DNA from: Nothopassalora personata
Lineage: Eukaryota > Ascomycota > Dothideomycetes > Mycosphaerellales > Mycosphaerellaceae
Direction of reading: 5' to 3'
DNA: 64,000 bases
Assembly: GCA_033816765.1 (NCBI GenBank)
Contig: CM066296.1
Coordinates: forward strand, 682,001-746,000
Part shown: one piece after another, positions 1 through 10,307 of the stretch
Position numbering within the stretch: the stretch's first letter is position 1
Layout: every line of letters begins with the position of its first letter
Translations under genes and position numbers: made by a program
Notes under the pieces: model-generated
Database searches by the model: none
Seen by the model: only the letters and a program-made list of their open reading frames with translations
Told to the model about the DNA's origin: nothing

Positions 1-1
1 G

Positions 2-148
2 GAGCGACGTCAGAAGGAGCTAGAGGAGTCGGCCGCTTCCAAGGAGAAGAAGGAGGAGGCGAGGGAGGCCGATAAGGAGAAGCGTGAGGAGGAGGAACCC
101 TGCAAGGGCAATCCGTGCACGAAACCCTCGCGCCAATATCTGGGTTAG
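2..148 (+). CDS. 3' end of a Lys/Glu-rich protein (partial)
   Basis: The first 147 bases form an open frame (codons starting at base 2) that runs from the left edge to a TAG at 146-148. It encodes 48 residues dominated by Glu, Lys and Arg, with a short Cys-containing tail (two Cys, six residues apart). Such charged, helix-prone tails are found at the C-termini of many proteins, including pogo/CENP-B-type transposases, but nothing here identifies the family. The gene body lies outside the window. Could also be a chance open frame, because low-complexity GA-rich DNA is rarely interrupted by stops. Confidence 0.4.
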   Translation, partial: ERRQKELEESAASKEKKEEAREADKEKREEEEPCKGNPCTKPSRQYLG

Positions 149-1086
149 GATAAGGTCCGTTGCAAGACAGATGCAGAGGAGGAGATGCGTGCGCGCATGC
201 TCTATGACTAGGCAGGCCTCCATTCACGAATAGAGGCCATTGCTGCGAGAGACCAAGCTCTTGCGAGCACTCAATCGAGGCTCCGATCACATGCTAACAA
301 CTCCGACTCCTCGTCCAGCCGGCAGGGCCCACTACGTACCGACAATCTGCAGCTTTCCGAACCACAACATGCACCACAGGACCAAATGGACTCGACACAC
401 CTCGCCTGCACGCTCGCAACGTATTCGCGTCTTTCCCTCATCATCGCCATGTCATCATCAAGCGAGCATTCCTCTAGCGAGCTCCATCCGTTCGCAATAT
501 GGGACCGCTTCCTTCAGGATAAAGAAGCACCTGCACGATGAAGAGTGTCGGCTCAGCTCAACTAAGAGAGCATAAGCTCCATGGACTGGGTCGAAGGACC
601 TACACAGAAGAATGTAGTAGGAGTTTGCGGCTTTTTCGAACGAATGAGACGATGTGATAACGTTGGCACACTTTTTTTTCCACCTCGCTCCATCTACTGC
701 GATTCTGCTGCCAATATGATCTCGCCGCCTGCCGCTGGAGGTCATCGCGAAGTGGTTTTTCGCTTGTTTCTTATAGTGTTTTTCTAGCCCGGCCATATAC
801 AGGCTACGCAGTAGAAAACATTTCTCGGTCAGCTTCTGGGAAGTACGACCGTAAACGTTGTTGTCTCTGCGTGATTGCGCTGCGGCGCGCCAGTGTCTGC
901 CGGAGTGAGCCTCCCAGATCAAGGACGGCTACGGCGTCACGAATAGAGCTAGAGATGATTTCTGTACGGGTGGCCGTGGTGAGTGTGACGGCTGCGGGGG
1001 CGATTCAAGGTCTGTTCCTTTCGAGAGTCTGGTTCAGTGTTATAAGGTCGTAGACACTGTTCGCTCACGGCTTTTTGGGTAGCCTC
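149..1086. other. Intergenic, no supported gene
   Basis: Short open frames exist on both strands (for example 458-922 minus) but none has recognisable domains or convincing codon character, and none connects by splice sites to a better one. The region lies between the left-edge partial gene and the chitinase 3' end. Confidence 0.5.
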
Positions 1087-2624
1087 CTACTCCCCAGGCA
1101 TGCACGCTTTCAGATTATCGTACTTGCTCTCAGGATACTCCAGCACGTTCGATGCTTGCTCCAAGTGCTTGCCGCCATATCCTCCAAGACCTTCTACAGT
1201 GATCTTGATCAGACTTTCCGGATGGTCACAGGGGTGATCACCACTGGTCTCCCACCACATGGCACCACCGAGGCGCATCTGCTTGATGTATTGCACTTTC
1301 TGAGTAGCCACTTGAGGACTATCGTAGGAGACCATGGTCTTGGTGGCAGGATCGTAGCACCAGGATGCTATTGCTTGGTTATCGTGGCGAACTTCTGCGT
1401 TCGGGCGAGGGAGGGCCTGTATCATAGCGTTAGTGCCAATACTAAATAGAACGTGGCGCGATGGCGTCGTAAGAAGCATGGGAACGGATTCAGATTAGAT
1501 CAAGTTGTCGCCCGCCTGTGACAGCGTGCGCGCTCAGTGAAGTCGTTAGCCAACCCACCGCAAATAGCCGCAGGAACCGTCGCGAAGAGGCTTCTCACGG
1601 CTGTCCGCAGACGGCGGCCGGTGCTCGCGCACGCCGGACCCACTCGCGTGAAGCTCATTGAGTGTCGTCATTCGAGAAGGATGGGAAAGCACGAGGAAAT
1701 GGTGGCAGCGAAAGTAAACCGCACTGCGATGATGGATCACCTTACCTTGTAATCCCACACGCCATTCTCCCAACTGCCTTCACCGACGCCATTGAAGGCG
1801 CAACCAGGCCCATCAGTGTTTTGGAAAGCTCGCCCGTAGAGCGGCATCCCAAGGACAATCTTGTCCGGACGCACTCCATTATCGACATACCAGCGTATCG
1901 CGGGATCAATGCTGAACGGTGTGCTTTGCGGTCTCTGCTGCGAAGGATAGACGTTGGCGTGGTGGCCCGCGGTCGGATCCCAAGAGCCGGCGAAGTCGTA
2001 TGCCATCATGTTCCAAAAGTCGAGATATCGATCCATTTCTCTGGGCTTGAGCCACCGGCTGTTCGAGGGACCAGCAGGTGATGCGATGGTCAACAGGAAG
2101 TGTGGTCGATTCGGCAAAGACTGCGAGTAGTCTTCGAGAGCGTGTCGTGTAGCGTGGAGAAGCTTGACAAAGTCGCTCGCTTCTGCATCCGATTTGGGGT
2201 ACTCCCAATCAATGTCCAGTCCGTCGAGACCAAGATCCTTGAGCAGACGGACAGCGCTCGTGGCGAAGGTGCGACGGCCTTGCTCAGTCGATGCCGGGAC
2301 TGCAAAGTTGCTCGAGTACGTCCAGCCGCCAATGCTGAGCAGTATCTTCAGGTTGCGATTCCGCTTCTTGAGTAAGAACAGTTGCTTCATGCAACCATAG
2401 ACATTGTTGCCCGCGTCGTTCCAGCTATCGCTCGGGTAGTGCTTGTCCGTGTCTGACCAGGGATCGGTAAGGTAGACCTCGCCCGACTCGGGGCGAATGT
2501 TGGCAAAGGCATAGAATACATGAGTGAGCTTTTCTGCTGGGATGTCTTGTGGCTGGTGGTTGCGCCCGTAGATGGCCCAATTGACGAAGTATGCAACGGT
2601 GCGGAAGCCCGGCTGGTACGACAT
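1087..2624 (-). CDS. GH18 endochitinase, ChiB type, non-secreted
   Basis: Hydrolyses beta-1,4 GlcNAc links in chitin; ChiB-type enzymes lack a signal peptide and are linked to autolysis and hyphal remodelling (family knowledge). Two exons: 2624..1746 and 1416..1087, giving 402 residues. The intron 1745..1417 (329 nt, donor GTAAGG, branch CTAAC, acceptor ACAG) is long for this genome but joins in phase 0 exactly where the family continues (WDYK to ALPRP). The start at 2624 is the ATG directly before the first beta strand of the TIM barrel; the frame stays open upstream to 3101 but without family-like sequence. SIGG lies at residues 97-100; the catalytic DxxDxDxE motif is D134, D137, D139, E141; the substrate-site MAYD motif follows. 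The C-terminal GGAMWWE strand is in exon 2. No signal peptide, CBM or GPI signal is visible. Confidence 0.93.
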
Positions 2625-3340
2625 GTTTTCTGTGATGTTAGAAAAGGGGAGTCTTTTGGGAGGACAGTAGAGATATGAAGCAGTTTTTTGTGTGTGCCTG
2701 AGGAGGCAATTGTGAAGTGCCTGCGCCACACGGCCAGAAAGATGATGTGACCGGAGCGATATAATGCAATGGTGAGAATGATGTCTTACTGCTCTCAAGG
2801 ACGCGCCAGGGGGATATGACGGATGCAGGGAGCACAAGATCTTCGGCAGTATCACAGTATCACGACCACGCTGTGAGCTCCAAGACTCTGATGCATATGA
2901 TGGACATGAGTGGTGATTGTCGCATTGTATTGTCGTCAGGCGAGACACGAGACACCCCCCCCCCCCCCCCCCTCCCACCAAGCTTGACCACCTCGCATCA
3001 CGCTTTTCTGTTTCATTCACTTCGCGCGAATCACGCTCGATCACGTCGCCGCCTGCCTGTATCGCCGCCGTTGACCAGGGAACTATCAGTGGCACGAGCA
3101 CGCACCATGATCGCGTTCACTATCTTCCACGCGACACGAGCTCTGAAACGCGTCCGACCACCTTGAGCGCATCAAGAGCGACATTCAAAGAGAGGGACAA
3201 TAGCAGGAGCGTCCTATTGAGGAGCAAAAGATCACCTGAGGAAGAGACAGACACCCATATGCGCCTGCTTTCGAGAGCTACAACATCAGTGACGGCGCGT
3301 GAACGACACTCTCCAAGACAGCCCCGCTACACGACCAGGT
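2625..3340. promoter_or_regulatory. Divergent upstream region between chitinase and unknown gene
   Basis: The chitinase start (2624, minus) and the next gene start (3341, plus) face away from each other, so this 716-bp region should hold both promoters. It contains an 18-base C run. The minus-strand frame is open from 3101 to 2625 but reads as low-quality sequence and was not included in the chitinase. Confidence 0.5.
2955..2972. repeat. Poly-C tract (18 bases)
   Basis: Eighteen consecutive C on the plus strand (G run on minus), in the divergent promoter region. A similar 16-base run lies at 55548-55563. Such runs are length-unstable and can form G-quadruplex-like structures on the G strand. 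Confidence 0.95.
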
Positions 3341-4636
3341 ATGGAGCCGCCTAGGAAGAAGCAACGCACAACACGCGAATCGGAGCCGGCGATACTGAGC
3401 CGAGAGATGGGGGATGTGGTGCGCATCTTGACCAGACTTGCTGCTCCTAAGGTGCTAAACAGCTGACACGCTATACAGGAGACATCCCTCGAAGTGGACC
3501 ATATGATACTCGACTACCTCCTCTACAATGCGACCACTGCCTGTTTGACCAGTCGAGAGCAGCCACGCTATCCCGGTGACGATGAGCACGTCCGACGAGC
3601 TCTGCTGCAAGCCGACGAATTCCTCGCCCTGTTCAAGAGACGGTATGGCAAATACAACTTCGATCCAGAGATGCGCTTTCGGCAGCAGCTACTGCAATTG
3701 GTGACCCTGTTCACGCAGCGCTTCACGCGAAACTACACCACACCTTCGAAGCAGTCTCTTGAGACGCTCCGCGAGAAGAACCAGGCGCGCGCCAGGCAGT
3801 GGATCGGCACGGCATCGAGAGTCCCTTCGGCCCAATTCGATACCAAAGCTTACGAGACTGAGCTTCCCTTATCAGAGGCGGACCTAGAGAACAACAGAGC
3901 AAGCGTCTTGGCGACACTGGACATACCTGCCGAAGATGATCTGTACGAAGACGCGTTCTATGGTACCAGGGCGGCTGTCAGCCTACTGGATCTGCTACCC
4001 ATGTTTATGGCAGTGTCAGCACAGATCAGCGAGATCTGTAACAGCAAAATGAAGGAGCCTCTGATGCAGCTTGCGGCAACGTGGATGCTACAGGCGTGCC
4101 TCGAGCAATACTGTGTGTTCGGAGCGAGTGGAACCGACGCGATCGATGAAGCATTCGCATGGGGCTATAAAGTAGGCGAACCAAGCGATCCGAGACCTCC
4201 AGAGCGACAGCGATCGGAAGGCCGCGTCACGACCGATCTTGACACAGAACGGCAATGCCATGCTCCGGATACGCCGTCGCGGCTCGTCCGACATAAGATG
4301 CTCTTGGAGACGCGGAAGGTCAACGGCATGTTTGAAGACGAGCAGTTTGCCAAAGAAGTCGATGGTTGGCAAGAGATCCGAGACGCTGCGATAGAGGAGT
4401 TATTCACGCCCAACCGAGCTGGCGATCTCCCTGCACACCTGACGCATCAGCTGGAGGCACACGCGTACGCACGCGCTGAAAATGCTTTTCTCGGATATGT
4501 CAAAGCTCTTGCGCAGTGTATCCCAACACCAGTACTCGTACAGCTAGAACGAGGTGAATTGGAAGGCATGACTAGGGAAGAGACGCAAGACTTCATCAAA
4601 GGCTGTGGGGTTGGCATCATGGAGCTACTGGCTTAG
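3341..4636 (+). CDS. Conserved-looking hypothetical helical protein, 411 codons
   Basis: Not recognised. The main exon 3479..4636 is open in a frame with clear protein character: alpha-helical, Leu/Ala/Glu-rich, no signal peptide or membrane segment. An upstream exon 3341..3418 starts with ATG and encodes a basic PPRKKQR stretch that could be a nuclear localisation signal. The joining intron 3419..3478 (60 nt) has branch CTGAC and acceptor TATACAG, but its donor GTGCGC is weak. Phase is 0. Without this exon the first in-frame ATG is at 3503, giving about 377 residues. Near residues 170-250 the protein is hydrophobic but broken by charges, so it is probably soluble. The combination of a basic N-terminus and a helical body would fit a nuclear protein, which is inference only. 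Confidence 0.6.
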
Positions 4637-5483
4637 ATCACGACCTACGCGAAAGGATGCCTCTCGAAGCATGTCGTAGATAGCGAGGAAGCAACGCTGT
4701 TGTCCAGCTACTAAAGTGGATGCCTGGATAAGGCTGCTGCATAACGCAAAATAAACTTTCAATGTATGAGCTGAGCTGGTCATACCATAAGACAGCTTCA
4801 CGCTCTTTCAACGACAGCTTTATGTATCCGGTCCGGGACCCGGTTGAACCTTCTGATCCGCATCTCCAGCGAACCTGTACCGACTGAGCCACGGATGCCG
4901 TCGACAGACCGCGAGTTGGGCGGAAGTCAGTAGTAGGTCCCATCTTCAACTTTATAGCTTCCCCTATCTATGAAGCGAGGTAGCTGCTTGTACAGCAGGC
5001 GACTTCGACCAAGCTCGAGTCAATGGGGCTCCCGACCACTCTCCATCATTCTCAGTAGGTGCAAAACCCGTTGGATACCATGGCCCATTCTCTCGCCCGC
5101 ACAGGCTTTGCGGAGTGTCGGTATCCTTGTTGTTCCCGCGCCGTCAGTTCTTCTGCGCTCACGCAATTTTGTCAGCCATGGCTTTCTTCCAAGGAATCTT
5201 GCATTGCAAGCCCAGCCGTGTGTCTGCTATGACAGCCCAGCAAGAGGAGGCCGACGTCGACGCTGTTGTCACTGTCATGAGGAGCAGGACGCTGTCCGCT
5301 ACGACCGAGTATGCTGATGATAGTGAGGGTGGTGATGAAATGGTAGGCTGGAATGTGATGGTATCTTTCGATACGATGCTCACGTATGTTCACAGCGTGA
5401 ACAAGAGGAACGACGTCCGGAGCTTTCGACTATGTTCGAGCCTGCATTATCGATGTCATTGAGGAGCCATTTCGTTGTGGCGA
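4637..5483. other. Intergenic, no supported gene
   Basis: Contains only short frames (4638-4949 minus, 4970-5317 plus) without recognisable features. A possible upstream exon of the next gene at 5178-5342, followed by a GTAGGC..CACAG intron, was considered but its frame does not connect cleanly. Confidence 0.4.
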
Positions 5484-6111
5484 ATGTTGGTGTTGATGTG
5501 GACAGACATCTCGACAGACGATTCCCACGAAGGAGTCAAGGTTCGAGCTTTGCGAATTTTTAAGGATCTTATGTGACTGATCCTATAGCAGGAGCCAGAA
5601 TGCCCTTTCGATGTACCATCTGCCATCAATCGCCCGACGTACCCGCTATCATCGCATACACAGCCAGCAGCCTACCAAACAGGCTGGAAATATCCCTTCT
5701 CGAATGGCGATATTCCTCCCACTGCAGTATCGAATGAAGCTGCAGTGGTGACCGCAGGTGATTTTGAGAGCCGCTTCGCAATCAATCCAAGTACGGCCTT
5801 ACAGTCTATTTACGACGCAACTATCGAAAAGGTGCGAGAACTTGCAGCGACCGTAGAAAGCACAGTACTGACCCCTCGTTCAGCTGAAGGACTTCAACGA
5901 CGAGCCCACTCGTCCAGCGACATCACCAGAGCGCCAGTGCCGTCCACGACCAATATCTCCCATTAGCGAACATCCAGCAGACGAGCATGCTGGCAACGAA
6001 GAGGTCGACGGACTTCCACCACGCAAGAAGCGCAGAGGACCACAGAACAGTACTCGATCCAAACCAGCCTCAATCATCGCCTCCACCACCCCCGATCATC
6101 GGTTCGCGTAG
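5484..6111 (+). CDS. Hypothetical three-exon protein with NLS-like motif
   Basis: Not recognised. Three exons join in phase 0 throughout: 5484..5540, 5592..5831 and 5884..6111. Intron 1 (5541..5591, 51 nt) has donor GTTCGA, an ACTGAT-type branch and acceptor AGCAG. Intron 2 (5832..5883, 52 nt) has donor GTGCGA, branch CTGAC and acceptor TTCAG. The product is about 174 residues: an Asp/Ser-rich start, a Pro/Ser-rich middle, then a Pro/Glu-rich tail with a basic PPRKKRRG motif that looks like a nuclear localisation signal. A second ATG at 5496 is an alternative start. The BTB relic begins about 80 bases downstream in shifted frames, so the two could be parts of one decayed gene. Consistent phase across two introns is the main support. 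Confidence 0.4.
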
Positions 6112-6189
6112 GCCGCGGAGACTCAGAGACATTCTCCATCCACAAAGGCCCACTCACGAAGACCTCCCATCCACTCAAATACCTTCTGG

Positions 6190-6690
6190 AAGATCTCTCA
6201 CTCGAATCGATCCTCTCTGCCCAAACTCAACCCTGCGGCCTTCGCTGTATACGTCGACTGGCTGTATACCAACTCCATCACCTTCGAAGCCTCCACGGAA
6301 ACAGGAGGCATGGACTACGCTAGCATATGCTTACATCTTAGGCTCGGAGCTCAGGGATCAATCAAGCCTTCCAGGAGGACACTGTCGCGGAAACCATCCG
6401 CACTCATCAGGTCCAAAACCGGCGAACCTTCTGGTCCAATCCGCTCCTCTGCCGCTACTAGTGTGATTTCCGTTCTCAGCTACCAGAAACTTCTTCGCTG
6501 GCCCAGGGCGATACTGTACATACACTCATGATCGACATCGTTCGACACTTCGACTTGGAGTGGTTGGAAAGAAGTCACGAGGAGTTGCCGAAAAATGTTG
6601 CAAATTGATCTGGTGATGAAGAGCGGTGATGGCGAGACGTTCTACATATCGGGACGACGATTTCTCTGATGAGTCAAATGGGCGAGGCGC
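6190..6690 (+). pseudogene. BTB/POZ-domain protein relic
   Basis: The three plus-strand frames between 6190 and 6690 each carry part of the usual C-terminal half of a fungal BTB/POZ protein, in the right order. First comes a HPxxF-x-LYVxWLYT-like helix and strand at about 6220-6300 (here NPAAFAVYVDWLYT). Then a YAYILG-x-ELRD-like helix at about 6315-6360 in a second frame, then an F-x-DTVAETI-like helix in a third frame at about 6365-6450. After one TAG, a LEWLERSHEELPK-like segment follows at about 6550-6600. At least two frame changes and one in-frame stop separate these pieces, and no introns fit the breaks. Intact members bind partners such as Cul3 or act as fungal NACHT/TF partners. This copy looks non-functional. 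Confidence 0.55.
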
Positions 6691-6815
6691 GCTCGTATCA
6701 TGGACATGAAGAGGAGGAGGGGAAGGGGCAGGAGTGTTGTTTGAAAAACGTAATTCGACGGCTATCGAGACAGATCGGGGACGCACAGCATGTCGCTTCG
6801 ACCTAGTTCTATCGC

Positions 6816-8426
6816 CTACTTGTGCTCCCTTGGCACCCACTGCTGCCACGTAGCCGCCTTATCATGCTTCCACGCTCCACTCCACCAAGCTCGGCACAGA
6901 GCAGTGACGTAAAAGCCAGGGAAGTAATCGAACAGAATGCGGTCCTTCAGCCTTTGACTGTCAATCTGCTGCATGCACTTCTCGGGGCTCGTCCTAGCTT
7001 TGTCCGCGATCGAAGGCAGCCAGTCCGCGTGATATTTCTGTCTTAACTGATCATACCATGCTTTGTCATGTTGTCCCCAGAATTCTTCGTCGTTCTCCAG
7101 GTTGACGCCGTACATCCATTTCATGCCGCCGACCTGACGTAATTTGGCTTCCAACTGTTTGTTGATGTCGAGCCAGTAATCGAAGGTAGGCTGCAGGGGT
7201 GATCCCCAGATGCCGACATTCAGCATGGGCGACTGTGGACCGTGGCTCTTGACCGGGTTTGTGTGAGGGTGTAGTAGTAGTGTCGGGTTTGGGCTAGGTT
7301 TGAGGGGACATAGCCACAAAGGCCATATTTCCATCTCCTTGGCTACCCATTCGAGGAAGCTCGTGGCTTTGTCGTACGGAACTGCCATGTCCTGAATGAT
7401 TTGGCCATTGAAGCCGCCAGAGTGGACTGCTGCGTACAGCATTCTTGTTTTGAGGAATGGATCTAACCATGACTTGAAGGTCTTGGTATTCGGCACGACG
7501 CCCATACTGTTCCCTACTCCTCCAGTGAAGATACTCTCTCCTACCCAGAATCCACCCCTGTCGTAGCGGAAGAGGTACTCGGGGACTGGGATGACTTCTG
7601 TCACGGGCTCGTGGCTTGTGCCTATCATGTCCCGAACGTGAGAATAATGCCAGGGGGCTGTCGGTGCACTAAAACGTTGCACGGGGAGTCCGGGCGGTGG
7701 GTCGTTGGTGTATCGTGCCGTGATGACGGCACCGGATGTTCGCGAGTACAAAATAGCGTCCACGAAGTCGTAGCCGGATGAACCGGAGGACATGGCATGG
7801 CGCTTCTTCACGGCTTCGTCAAAGGACGTGACCTGGTGATAGGTCGTCTCCACATACTTCTTAGCAGGCTCGAGCCGAATCTCAAGCTGGGTGAGAACTC
7901 CTAGAGTGCCCATAGCGCCGGCAGACCCCTGGAAGAGGTCCGCGCGCTTATCTCTGCCGCAGGTCACCACTTCGCCGCTGCCCAAGACCAGCTCGATGGA
8001 GTTGACGGTTTCGCTGAAGAAGCCGTGTTTGAAAGAACTGCTCTCGCACGTGGTACCGGCAAAGCCTCCACCTGCGGTGATCTAAGGAATGTTAGAACAA
8101 CGCTTAAGTAATGATACATTGTATGTGCATTGAACAGATACGTACACCCGGGAAGTCCACCACTACGAGCGGTATGAGGTCGTGAGCCAGGGTAGCTTCG
8201 ACCAAGCGGTCCATGGGCACATTAGGCTCAACCAAGATGGTCTTTTTCGCCGTATTGACTGAGAGGACATGGTCATCTTGCTAGTGTCGATGATGGCCTT
8301 GCCTTTTGATGTTTGGTTTCGTGTGCTGTTCGTATGGCCATGGTCGATGCGAAATTTCTGCTGGGTCTCGTGGAAACCCTTCACCGCAGCGGCGATCTTG
8401 CGCACTCGCTCAGCGTGCTCGTCCAT
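6816..8426 (-). CDS. DHCR24/DIMINUTO-like FAD-binding reductase, one frame break
   Basis: Resembles delta-24-sterol reductase family flavoproteins, which bind FAD through an N-terminal PCMH-type domain and reduce a sterol side-chain double bond; the substrate of fungal members is not settled. Exons on the minus strand: 8426..8146 and 8081..6816, joined by a 64-nt intron (8145..8082, donor GTACGT, acceptor CCTTAG, phase 0) between FPG and ITAGGG. Total length is about 515 residues, matching the family. Conserved blocks include the HGxTNSTR start, LVEPNVPMDRLVEATL, and GGGFAGTTCESSSFKHG. Within exon 1 the frame breaks at about 8274: codons 8426..8274 (ending DTSKM) and the following 43 codons from 8274 are offset as if one base were missing. 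The rest is intact to the stop at 6816. A sequencing error, a recent frameshift or an unusual small intron are the options; no valid intron was found. The C-terminus is intact. Confidence 0.8.
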
Positions 8427-10307
8427 TTGGTCTTGCTGTCCGGAGTATCCGGCAGTATTCCTGGAAGGAGAGATGTCGTTCCATGGTGCGGAGAGTTAGG
8501 CGAATGCGAACAATGCAATGGAACCAACGGCCTCCTGCTATTGTTCTTGACCTCTTGTGCATTCCAGAGACGGCAGGGACAATGATGACTGCTTTTCTTG
8601 ACAACGCTATACTTTTCCATGACATCCTACGGGTATGCCGCAAGGCTGTGACAGCGAGTTCCCCCTGGTTGGTGGTGTCATGTCCTCAGCTGTTAGGCAT
8701 GAATGATCTGTGCCAGGGTCCTGATGATTGAACCGCACAGCTCCACACGCGCTGGATCCTGGAACGGCCTTAGCTGCTCCCGTGCACAACATCGCACGCC
8801 ATCTGCATCACAAGCATGACGGATCGCATGCTGTCGCAGACAACGCTGCTGACTCTGTGGCATATTGAAGTGCGGATTATGCCTCCCCAGAGCAAGCACC
8901 AAGCGAGTAGCGGTCCGGCTCTAGCTGCCGGCTCGGGTTGGCGTGTCGTCGCCAGGAGCACGCCGACAACCTGGCTAGCCTCCATACCATACCATAGAAC
9001 TACCTGTCCCACCCGCATTTTGGGTCCGTCGCAAACCTTTTCGGAAATTTAGATCGACTCCCTATAGCGGCCTACATGTATAGCGGCAGCTATAGCTTAC
9101 AACGGAAGAATTCTATTACGTAAGTTTGTCTTCGAAAAATTACGGCTTCACTACGTAGCGAATCGCAACACGGTATAATGTTATTATACGATCGGCATGC
9201 TAGCATATTGATAGCGCTACTGTAGCCAATTATCCTGCAATATACATTGTAGAATACAAGTCGATATATCTCCCTGCTTGCGACGACATAGGCTGTTTTG
9301 TACCAAATTGTACGAAGGAGCGAAACGCGGAGTGGGACAGGTCGTTAGGTATTGTGGCTAGCGTTCTACGTAGCAGCACACACTCGCCGCCTGGAGATAC
9401 ATCGGAGCAGACAGGCGGTCTAAAGGATAGCGCTTCCAGCTAACCTTGAAGGCCTCGTCGCGGCAGAGGAGCTCCTTGGGATGACGATATCCCGATGTCG
9501 CCTCGCCTCGCTTGCGCCTGTACTGTAGTTCTAGCGCGCCAGCACATGTACCTGCTGAGCCTGTGCAGCACGTCGTGTTATGGTGGGTAACACGAAGCTG
9601 TCCTGGGTCGGTTGGCGGGAAATCCCCAAGCTGCTATCCTGACATTTCTTGTGCCATGGGAGCTTCAGCCAGAAGTTTTAGCCTTGCCTTCCTGATGTGA
9701 GACGGAACGGTGATGTGCTGCAAGGACGTTCGGCGTTCTGCGAATAGAATATAAATGGCAAGTCCTCCACGGAAACGTACAGTCCGCACGCTAGAGATGC
9801 GTGTAACACTAGGTGTACATAAGATGCGGCGGTTGGTACTGTACAGTATGGCCTCATTTGCCTCATATGAGGTGCTTGACGTCAGGTGCCCACCGCGCGG
9901 CTGTGCTACGTGTACACCCTGGAGACCCCAAGCTGTGCCTCTACCGCGCGGAACCATGACCCAATTTGGCGATGGCGTACGGCATCGGCTGGCCGGAAGT
10001 GCTGAGAGCTGGAGCCGGCGGCGAAGGTGTAGAAAGAAGGCATGGATGCTTTCGCAACGATTCTGATCTGCTCCCAGGGCATACTATCTGGAGTACCATA
10101 ACGGCTAGCTAGACATGTTAGCTAGTACGATGGGTCGCTACGAGGCCGACAGGCGAAGAATAGGCAGTCGCAGCAAATTATCGACCAAGCTACCTTCAAC
10201 CACAAAGCCCGTCGACTTCGCAGCACAGCTGGACGTCAAGCACAATGGCAGTGCACTTCGCAGAGACCGCAATCCAAGACAGGCGACGGTGGACGTGCCG
10301 GGACTCA
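8427..10307. other. Gene-poor intergenic region with AT-rich core
   Basis: About 1.9 kb between the two divergent enzyme genes. Open frames are short and overlap on both strands without recognisable content. Bases 9050-9270 are markedly AT-rich with repeated CTATAGC/TACGTAG-like words, resembling DNA mutated by repeat-induced point mutation, but no ancestral element can be identified. The right end presumably holds the promoter of the cofactor sulfurase. Confidence 0.5.
9173..9189. repeat. Short perfect inverted repeat
   Basis: Two 7-base arms (GTATAAT and ATTATAC) flank a 3-base GTT spacer within the AT-rich core. Could form a small hairpin or be a dyad binding site; at this size chance is also likely. 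Confidence 0.6.

Noticed and set aside
1546..1773. Extra chitinase exon inside the long intron
   Set aside because: The frame is open but its translation is unlike GH18, and the flanking exons already join in phase at conserved residues.
4800..4900. Possible tRNA-like sequence
   Set aside because: Short GGTCCGGGACCCGG-like pairings are present, but no T-loop GTTCGANNC motif or cloverleaf could be assembled. No tRNA was found elsewhere in the window either.
9050..9270. RIP-mutated transposon
   Set aside because: AT-rich and rich in TA words, but there is no terminal repeat, target duplication or coding remnant to identify an element.
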